A stretch of DNA of 64,000 nucleotides, taken from positions 43,666 through 107,665 of the forward strand of contig JAIVFH010000111.1 of the NCBI GenBank assembly GCA_025765595.1, in the 5' to 3' direction. Position numbers and translations under genes: made by a program. Shown piece after piece: positions 56,369 through 64,000 of the stretch (position 1 is its first letter; every line of letters begins with the position of its first letter). The notes below the pieces were generated by a model that did not search any database, was not told the origin of the DNA, and saw only the letters and a list, made by a program, of their open reading frames with translations. The DNA comes from Obelidium mucronatum. Lineage: Eukaryota; Chytridiomycota; Chytridiomycetes; Chytridiales; Chytriomycetaceae.

Positions 56369-58786
56369 TTATTTTGAAAGCTTATTTCTTTTGCCTTGAG
56401 GTTGATTCGATTGAGCAACGCTCTTTCGCTTGATCTGTTTGGAGAAGCCAAAAAGTCAAAATTTTGTCATGCTATGAATCCAATAGAGTCTATTCAAAAT
56501 CTTACCGCATTCACCATCGCCATCAAATCTTGGTTATCGGCTGGTGCGTCGCGGTGATCAGCAGCCGGCGCCGGGTTTCCGGATGCCTTTTTGCCTTGGG
56601 ATTTTGAAGATTCAACAACAACCGTCTTTTTCCGTGATTCCAGGAGTTGCTTCATTGCGGCTGTCTTTTTGAATCTATTTATAAGAGAGACGAAATGAAA
56701 AGTATTAAATCATCTGTTTTCTTAAGAAAGTGAAAGGATTGACTGAACTGTGGATTCGTTGGATCAATAGCAAAGTGATGGGATGTCTGAAGCTCAGCGA
56801 ATCGAGAATCTTTAACATCAATGTTGAAGTCATCTTGAATCTGGGCTGCAGCGGCTGAAGCTGCGTCCTTCTTTCCCTTCTTGTTCTTTTTCTTTTTGCC
56901 AGATTGTTTCTCCTGCTTCAAGACATCCTTCATATCAAAGTGGTTTTTGGCGACTGTTGTGGAGGATTCGTCAAACATCATGAGTTCGAGTTCGGCCATC
57001 TCCTTCTCTTTGGCGGCTTGGATCTCTTTCTTTGTGGTGGGTTTTGCTGCTGCCACTGGTTCGTCGTCACTGTTGGCACCGTCGTCGTCATCACCATTAT
57101 CGTTAAAGAAGGCGTCGTCTGATTTTTTCTTGCTTAGTAACCATAGTTTAGAATCAATTTTAACTCACCCTTCAAGGACTTCTTCAGCTTGGCTTTTTCC
57201 TTTCGCTTCCTGCGCTCTTGCAGGAATACATTATCATTTTCGGCCTCCTATTCGCATGTTCAGAAATCACCCACGAAAACGTTGCCAGCGAAAAAAATAA
57301 ACACAAACCTCCTTGTCCTTGCTCAGCTTTTTCAATTTGGCCGCCGCATTCTCGCTCAAACCAGGTGTAAATGTTATCTCCATATTACCCATAGCCTCTC
57401 CATCATCATCACTCTTTCCTTCCGCGTCAGAATCTGGTGCACTGACCAAACTCTTGTACTTTTTCATCCGTTCGCGCATTTCCTCTTCATCTCCACTGCT
57501 CTCTTCCGTATCACTTGCCAAGTACGCTTTGAAATCCATCTCCTTCAATTCATCTTTGCTAAACTTTTTCCTCGTCACACGGACACGATCAGGATCATCC
57601 AAATCCCATGTCAGCTGCGCCTTCGAGTGCTGCAATGCGGCGGTGGAAAAGTTTCCTGGAGCATAAGAGTCCGTGTGTGCAGTTTGAGCTGTTGCGACTT
57701 CTACAGGTTCATTGTCGTCAAAAGTCATTTCAGTGGGTATGAATTGGAGGTTGAAGACGTTTGCGGATTTTTCAAATTCGGTTCCGTCGACGGCTGTGAA
57801 GATTGTGTTTGCTGTTGCTGGGGTGTCGCATTCTGCGACGGCATAAAAGTATCTATACACAATTGAAGGGTTAGTTGTAAGAGGAACTGTCGATCCGACG
57901 AATCTCACCTCAATCTCTCCAATTGATACTTTCTGAGTGCGTCATCGTCGAAATCCTTGCTTCCTTCTTCATCACCAAAAAGAGACATTCTTTCCTCTTT
58001 TTTCTGATCTTTACTCTTCTTGTCACCAAAAATATCTTTCGGGGGTCCTTCACGAGCTTCTTTTTCAAGTCTCTCTTTCCCAAACTCTGATTTGTAAATA
58101 GAGACAGATTTCAGAACTCCAGATTTAGGCCGGAATGCATCGAAAACTATAAATATATCGATGATTGATTGAGCTTTGACGAGTATATAAAGTAGATTTA
58201 TGTGAACATACCTTTGTATAAGTCCTTTGCCTTGATGTTGTCCCAATCCATGTTTACCGCAGCGAATCGATGGGAAATGGGGCCTAACACTTCAACGTCC
58301 CTTTCTTCATCTTCATCTTCATCGTTATTCAGCATTTCCACTTCCACATCTGAATCAACATCGTCTTGCTCTTGTTCTTCATCTTCATCTGATGATTCCA
58401 CAAGAGCCTCACCACGAATCATTCTACGGGCACGATCAGCTTCAACAGCTTTCAAGTCTTCTTCTTGCTCTTCACTTTCATTTTCCTCATCCTGTTCAAC
58501 TTCTTGTTGTTCATCGCCGCCACTTTCTTGTTTCCTCCTCGTCATCTTCATCTTTGATTCGATAGAACCGCTTCAAGTCACTCGCCACAGACTCCTTTCT
58601 GACTCTTCCGTACTTGTCGGTGATTGCTTTCTTGACACCATCTTCTTCAGTCTTGTTTGAATCATCAAAGATTGCATTGAATCTCTTGTCGATTGCAACT
58701 TTTTGGTCCTTTTTCTTTGACTTTAAAAACCGCGGATTTTTGGAAAGCGATGCGAAACGAGCGTCGACTGAGTTGTTTTTGCTCAT
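56369..58786 (-). CDS. ESF1: ESF1, pre-rRNA processing factor
   Basis: A nucleolar protein needed for 18S rRNA maturation. It starts at 58786 MSKNNSVDARFASLSKNPRF and has KVAIDKRFNAIF, acidic tracts, an RNA-binding-like core (FRPKSGVLKSVSIYKSEFGK) and the family signature LTWDLDDPDRVRVTRKKFSK with KEMDFKAYLASDTEESS. The C-terminal blocks are FDESSTTVAKNHFDMKDVLK and DSRFAELQTSHHFAIDPTNP. The basic last exon ends GKRNKLSK at 56369. About six exons. Near 58525-58540, in an A/G-rich stretch, a one-base frame change interrupts the acidic region; since the gene should be essential, a sequence error is likely. Confidence 0.9.
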
Positions 58787-58844
58787 TGATGATTGTTGTG
58801 TAGAGTAGAAAAAAAAAGAAAGAAAATAAAAAAAATAAAATAAC
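58787..58844. promoter_or_regulatory. 58-bp shared divergent promoter, ESF1 / mL33
   Basis: The start codons of ESF1 (minus) and the mitochondrial L33 gene (plus) are only 58 bp apart. The gap is almost pure A/G with T on the other strand (poly dA-dT), a nucleosome-excluding composition that suits a bidirectional promoter of two ribosome-related genes. Confidence 0.55.
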
Positions 58845-59079
58845 ATGAGCGGAGTGAAAGCAAGAGCAAAGACAATTGTCGTTCGACTTGTTTCTTCTGC
58901 TGGAACTGGTTTCTTTTACACAACAACAAGGAGACGTGCTTTGGGTTCAAAGTTGGCTCTGATGAAACACGATCCAATCGGTAAGGAGACTATCTTTGGA
59001 AGGACTTTAGAAAGCTGATTTTTCTTCTATTGGCTCAACAGTCAATAAACATGTACTGTTTCACGAGGGAAAGAAGTGA
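58845..59079 (+). CDS. Mitochondrial ribosomal protein bL33m
   Basis: A small gene of two exons, 58845-58980 and 59042-59079, with a GT-AG intron of 61 bp (GTAAGG...CAACAG). The 57-residue product, MSGVKARAKTIVVRLVSSAG, TGFFYTTTRRRALGSKLALM and NKHVLFHEGKK, matches the L33 family: the VRLVSSAGTGFFYTT and HVLFxExK blocks are characteristic. It belongs to the large subunit of the mitochondrial ribosome. The fungal protein is naturally short and often lacks a cleaved presequence. Confidence 0.88.
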
Positions 59080-59335
59080 AAGAGTTGGTTCTGTCCAGTG
59101 AACACTTCAATAGCAAAACTGCAAATAAACCTATATAATCATCCATATGCCACACTTCTCCTGCTTCATTCTTAGATATCGAAATAGTCTCTAATTAGAC
59201 CTTGAGGAATGCAATCACAGATGTCTAGTCTTCCTTTTCCATCCTTCACTTTTTTTTTCTTTCACTGAAAAGCAATGGTTTGATCTTCACCTGAATGTCT
59301 CTGCTTAAGCACTCACTGCTCTTTCCTCCGATGAC

Positions 59336-60906
59336 ATGTCACAGCCACCAAAGAAGCCTGTTGTCGAAAAGCCGCTCTTGGGTCGTCCAGGGTGAGTTGA
59401 TTTCAAACACACCAAGTCCACTCAACTTTAATCAATCATAATCTAGAAACAACTTGAAGATGGTATAACGCTTTATCTCTCTTGCATATCATTAGCTTCA
59501 GTCTTTAAATTCATGACTTTGGATCTTGAAAAAAAAAAGGGAATCGTTGGTCTTCCCAACGTCGGAAAATCATCCTTCTTCAACGCCTTGACGAACTCAT
59601 CTGCTCCCTCCGAAAACTTTCCTTCTGTACCTATCGACCCAGAAGAATCCCGTGTCGAAGTCCCAGACCCTCGTATTGATGTCTTGTTCAAAATGTACAA
59701 TTCGACAAAGAAGGTGCCTGCGTACTTGACTTGCATTGATATTGCTGGACTAGGTTAAGGGTGCTCACGAGGGGCAAGGTCTTGGAAATGCTTTCTTGAG
59801 TCACATTCGTGCTGTGGATGGTATTTTCCATTTGACAAGAGCTTTTGAGGATGCCGATGTGATTCACGTTGAGGGTATGTTGTTCTGTTTTTTTGTTGTT
59901 TTCTTTTTGACTACGGCTGGTCGTGCCAGTCGCTTGTTTTACTTAGTAATTGTGTTTGCAGGTAACGTTGACCCAGTCCGTGACCTCGCCATCATCCACG
60001 AAGAACTAGCGTCTCAAGGACTGTGAACTTCTGACCAAAGCAATACGAATCCAAAGGAAAAGAAGTCTCGCGTTTGGGAATCAACGGAGACAAGGCCAAG
60101 AAGGAAGAATTCGAATGCATCAAGAAGATCTATCAATGGGTTGTGGAACAAAAGAAGGATGCAAGAGAGGGCTGACTGGAGCGGGAAGGAAATTGAAGTC
60201 ATCAACTCGTTTCCAGCTGATTACCGCTAAGCCTGTTGTGTACTTGTGTAACCTCTCAGAAAGGGATTATGCCAGAAAGAAGAACAAGTGGTTAGGTCAA
60301 GATTAAGGCTTGGATTGATGAAAACCATCCAGTTGAGTATTTTTCGTTTAATTTTATTTTACTTTTCTAACAAATGTCCCATTACCAGGGAGACGTCCTG
60401 ATTCCATACTCCGGAACCTTCGAAAACGCTCTCAGTGCCCTTGAAACAGACGCAGAAAAGGCCGAATACTGCGCCAAGGTCGCCGCCCAAAACGAAATCC
60501 CAACTCCAGTCATCTCCGTCCTCCCCAAAATCATCACAACTGGATACAGCGCCTTAAAGCTCCTCTACTTTTTCACTTGTGGACCCATGGAAGTCCGTTG
60601 CTGGACAATTCGACAAGGAACTAAAGCCCCACAAGCGGCTGGAGTCATTCACACGGACTTTGAGAAGGGTTTCATTACGGCAGAAATTATGAAGTATGCG
60701 GACTTGGTTGAGTTGGGGAGCGAAGCTGCTGTAAAGGCTGCGGGCAAGTACATGATGAAGGGGTGAGTAGATTCTGAAGGGTTTCGCGATTGAAACTCGG
60801 TCTTTAATCATGATCACTTTTGTTTCTTAGACGTGAAACTGTGATTGTTGATGGAGATATCATTCACTTTAAGGCTGGTCAAATCACTGCACCAAAGAAG
60901 AAGTAA
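59336..60906 (+). CDS. OLA1: OLA1/YchF-type P-loop NTPase (with frame breaks)
   Basis: An Obg-family ATPase/GTPase. Exons: 59336-59391, 59447-59462, 59540 onward. The P loop is [12 protein letters not shown]; then [55 protein letters not shown], the coiled region, [20 protein letters not shown] and the C-terminal TGS domain ([20 protein letters not shown]). The last intron precedes [16 protein letters not shown]. The reading frame is broken by about six single extra bases near 59753, 60010, 60045, 60170, 60212 and 60295; between them the protein is almost perfectly conserved. I treat the gene as real, with sequence errors (or, less likely, programmed shifts). Confidence 0.88.
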
Positions 60907-61079
60907 AATTTGGCAATCAACTTTTACAATGAGTAGTTGGTGACTATGGATATAGAAATTTGAAGTGCTTTATCCCATATATAAACCTACTATAATAATT
61001 ACATGGTTCCTTTATTTTCAACTGTTTATGTATTTAATTGTCCATAAAAGTGATCTTCAACCGCTTTTGATTAATGCGG

Positions 61080-62024
61080 CTATTCTGAACCCCTTCGATA
61101 TTGTGGTGGTTGCGGTTGTTGTTGTTGAGGTGCAGGATACCCGTAGACGTTTTCATACGTGGCGTATTGTTCCTGATTTGGATATGGTGCGACAGTCATC
61201 GCGATAGGGTACCCATATTGATCGAACTGTTGCTGCTGTTGATATGCATAATATTGCTGCTGTTGTTGTTGTTGTTGTTGATATGGAACAGTTGCGACAT
61301 AAACTTGTTGGGGAGCTATGGGAGGCGGTGTTTGAAACTGCCGATTTGAATTAAAAGTGTGAACCGATGCATCACTTCCACGGTGACTTCTTCGCGGAAT
61401 GGTAGTGAATTGTTCTTTTGAAACGGGATTTGGCGTCGATGATGGGGTCACAACTGCTGTCAAATGATTCTCCACAGACGTTGAGGGACGACGGAGACTT
61501 TGTCTCAGAGTCATTCCACGGTTCAAGCGGCGAGTTTTCGAGTTTTTTGAACGGAGACAAATGTTTGTAATGTATGTTCCAACTGTTAAGTTTGTTTGTG
61601 TGATTAGACACGAGAAAATTTCATCAAGGGAGGACATACCAATACATAGTAGAATCAAACTGCCTACGATACTGACTGGAACGAGCCATGGTTTTGCAGT
61701 GGATGATGATGTGGACTCGGAGTTTGGTATTGTTGTTGCCGTCGGTTGTGCCAACGAAGAAGACACAGGAATGGTGGGTTTAGCCGGGAGTCCTGGTTTA
61801 ACTGTTTGTTCTCCAGCGACAGGAACTTCTGCAGTTTGAACGACTTCCGGAATTGTGGTTGATGCGACATCTTTTGTTGGCACGATAGCGGCAGTAGTTG
61901 TTACAACAGTAACGGTGGTTTGTGGTGGTGGCACAACTGCAGTCTTTGTTGGAGCTGCGGCCACAGTAGTTGCTGGTCCACCCAAACCGATCAATCCACC
62001 AAGACTGCTTAGAATCTGAGACAT
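61080..62024 (-). CDS. Single-pass membrane protein, Thr-rich outside, Gln-rich tail
   Basis: The start at 62024 is MSQILSSLGGLIGLGG. Then about 110 residues of Thr/Ala/Pro/Val-rich sequence suited to O-glycosylation, one transmembrane helix (LVPVSIVGSLILLCI), a basic stop-transfer stretch (RSKNSKTRRLNRG), and a cytoplasmic tail with poly-Gln and Tyr/Pro (PYQQQQQQQQQYYAYQQQQQ). A 57-bp GT-AG intron (61583-61639) sits just after the helix; it is stop-free and can be mistaken for coding. There is no classical signal peptide, so the helix may act as a signal anchor. The layout resembles cell-wall stress sensors, but no conserved ectodomain was recognised. Confidence 0.65.
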   Translation of the reverse strand: MSQILSSLGGLIGLGGPATTVAAAPTKTAVVPPPQTTVTVVTTTAAIVPTKDVASTTIPEVVQTAEVPVAGEQTVKPGLPAKPTIPVSSSLAQPTATTIPNSESTSSSTAKPWLVPVSIVGSLILLCIGMSSLDEIFSCLITQTNLTVGTYITNICLRSKNSKTRRLNRGMTLRQSLRRPSTSVENHLTAVVTPSSTPNPVSKEQFTTIPRRSHRGSDASVHTFNSNRQFQTPPPIAPQQVYVATVPYQQQQQQQQQYYAYQQQQQFDQYGYPIAMTVAPYPNQEQYATYENVYGYPAPQQQQPQPPQYRRGSE

Positions 62025-62555
62025 GGTTTTGTTGTTTTTTTTTAGTTTGATCACGAAATTGAAAAGGGAAACAAACTTGAAAATGAAAATGCGGTCAATG
62101 AAATTTCATCGATTTCCTAATCCACACTTATCAGAATTGTGCCTGTTAATTAGCGAGCCATAGGCCCGTAGCTGCTTGTTCACTCTCATTTTTCTGGGTT
62201 GGTGAGACGGTGATTTTCCAACCCAAAATATCAATCAGCTGAGCAGTTTTCTCATTCTAAGACCTAGCCGCTCGTTTGATGCCTTTGATTTTCTCTTTGA
62301 CTATTCGATTCTTCTCATATTCGTGAAGACCCGCCCTGGTGAGTAAAAAATGACTTGCCCCATGATCATAGCATGCCAACTCTCAGGAGAAAGGGAGAGG
62401 CAGATACTTTCGAAAGAGTCAAGCTGGTGACTTTGGAGTTTGCATCGCCATTTCAAATCAGAGACAAGAAATTTATTGGTTTGTGCCACCGATTTCGTTG
62501 ATTTCAAAATCGATAACACCAATCAACCAAAACTAAGGAAAAAAAGACCCTCAAA
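62025..62555. other. Intergenic, divergent promoters
   Basis: About 530 bp between two divergent starts. One minus-strand open stretch (62301-62522) has no supporting feature. No elements assigned. Confidence 0.5.
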
Positions 62556-63917
62556 ATGGATGCCACCACCTACCCTCGCTCTGAGGACTCCATGTCGGAT
62601 TCCGGCTTTTGGTCAAGCTCTCCAGCAAAGCAAACCCAATCCGACTCAGACACGCTCAGCAATGCTTCTTCCATCCTGCTTCCGTTGAACCTTTCGCTCT
62701 TGGACATTCGAGATGCAAGCGAAAAATCCCTTGCGTCCTCGGAGAACCTTGCTTCGCTTGTCTTGTCAACTTTGACTGCCAAAGACACGGTCTTTCCAGT
62801 CTCGTCAGCGTTGTTTGACAAGGCGCAGAATGGAAGCACATCTCGGTATGACACCTCTGGATGTGCTCTTGAATCGCCTGAAGACTACGGAAAGAAGGAT
62901 GTCCTGATCCGATCAATTCCCCAGTTGGTGCTTTACGACGACAGAGGATTAGAAATCTTTTCGCAAATTACGCATGTTCCAGAATACTATGTGACACAGT
63001 GCGAGATCCAGATCTTGAAAGACCAGAGCAGTGAGATTGTTTCAGAGTGTATTGGCGATGGCGGTGTTGTTGTTGAACTGGGTGCAGGGTATGTTTTAGA
63101 CACGTCAGCGAAATGAACACCACCACGTGATTAGGGTTCTTAACCACGTTTTTTTCACTTTAATTATAAAAAAATACAGGTGCATGCGCAAGGTCAAATA
63201 CCTCCTTGACGCTATTGTAAATCAAGAAAAGACTGTGACATACTACGCCTTGGATCTGTCTGAGCAATCGTTAACTCAATCTCTGACAATGCTCGCCGAA
63301 ACGTACCCAACAATTAACTTTGTGGGTCTCGTTGGAACATATGATGATTCATTGTTATACATTCAATCACATTTGTCCAACCGTATCCCGGAAGCTACCC
63401 GCACATTCATATGGCTTGGTACATCCATTGGGAACACCACACGGGAAGAAGCCGCAGCGTTTCTGAAGAATGTGAATACGTTGGCAATGGAAAAGGGTGA
63501 TACTTTCTTGTGTGGTATTGATCGTCGGAATCCAGCATCTGTTGTGAAACTTGCGTACGACGATTCACTGGGTGTGGACTCGCGATTTTGTCATGAATGG
63601 ACTACGGCATGTCGAGCGAATTGGGGCCACGAAGAAGATTCTTTGTTGAAGGCAGGATATGTTTGAATATGTGAGTTATACAACGCCGAGTTGGGACGGC
63701 ATGAAGCTTATTACCGGTCGCTGGATGACCATGCTTGATTGTAAATGAAGAATCCCCCGCAATTCAACTAGAAAAGGGAGAGCTGATTATGATTGAATAC
63801 TCTGTAAAATATGACGCGAAGGATATTCACGCGTTGATGGAAGAATCTGTTCTTGTTTGGGTGAAAGAGTGGGTGGACACGACGGGTCGCTATGGACTCC
63901 ACAACTTTTCAAAGTAA
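62556..63917 (+). CDS. L-histidine N-alpha-methyltransferase of ergothioneine synthesis (EgtD/Egt1 type)
   Basis: A SAM-dependent enzyme that trimethylates histidine to hercynine. Blocks: LYDDRGLEIFSQITHVPEYY, then VVELGAG|CMRKVKYLL (SAM loop, split by a GT-AG intron at about 63089-63179), TYYALDLSEQSL, WLGTSIGNTTREEAAAFL and GDTFLCGIDRRNP. After that the frame shifts several times (about 63576, 63625, 63655, 63680, 63735), but TRDFVMNGLRHVER, YNAELGRHEAYYRSLDDH and IEYSVKYDAKDI are all readable in succession. Fungal Egt1 proteins usually continue into a sulfoxide-synthase domain. A GTAAAA...TTCTAG pair after 63910 would allow continuation past the window; otherwise the gene stops at 63917. 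Confidence 0.88.
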
Positions 63918-64000
63918 AATAATGACGCATTGTAATTTTGCATTCACAATATTTTTTAATCGATTCTAGAAGGCTACTTACCATTTCGAATCGTTGTTTT

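Overview
The window is nuclear DNA from a zoosporic fungus, most likely a chytrid (Chytridiomycota). The evidence is short GT-AG introns (mostly 53-92 bp) in nearly every conserved gene, fungal Zn2Cys6 binuclear clusters, a PAS-GATA protein of the white-collar-2 type, an ergothioneine-synthesis gene, a chitinase, and a TTLL1-type tubulin polyglutamylase, which points to a flagellated life stage. The genus cannot be named from the sequence alone.

Region 1 (1-35 kb) is dominated by transcription-factor genes, all on the minus strand: a giant acidic protein with one Zn2Cys6 cluster (1-6481), five paralogues with TWO Zn2Cys6 clusters each (6648-8087, 16694-17953, 20103-21449, 21696-23060, 25734-28193), and a proline-rich single-cluster protein (32707-34875). 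Four of the five twin-cluster proteins also end in C2H2 fingers inside a shared module of about 75 residues closed by FPxGYYW. Between them lie housekeeping or metabolic genes: alternative oxidase, the white-collar-2-like regulator, cystathionine gamma-lyase, Mediator subunit 1, a bestrophin-type channel and an MFS transporter, plus tRNA-Cys and tRNA-Arg. The first two members of a family of tiny proteins are at 12.8-13.5 kb.

Region 2 (28-56 kb) holds a rapidly evolving F-box plus ankyrin-repeat family. It has two intact genes (36397-37518, 51691-54024), two with a frame break between F-box and ankyrin parts (40831-42485, 49897-51655), one split by a 399-bp hAT-like element with terminal inverted repeats (28593-30775), and three fragments or pseudogenes. 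Mixed in are a mitochondrial thioredoxin, a glucuronokinase fused to a nucleotidyltransferase-like domain, the CTD phosphatase FCP1, a secreted GH19 chitinase with two chitin-binding modules, TTLL1, and a third member of the tiny-protein family.

Region 3 (56-64 kb) is conserved housekeeping: ESF1, mitochondrial ribosomal protein L33, the GTPase OLA1, a single-pass Thr-rich surface protein and the histidine methyltransferase of ergothioneine synthesis. OLA1 and the methyltransferase carry many single-base frame breaks although the flanking protein sequence is well conserved. This looks like poor consensus accuracy towards a contig end, unless the shifts prove real.

The strongest candidate for something undescribed is the twin-Zn2Cys6 plus C2H2 family and its FPxGYYW module. 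The tiny-protein family with a conserved C terminus is second.
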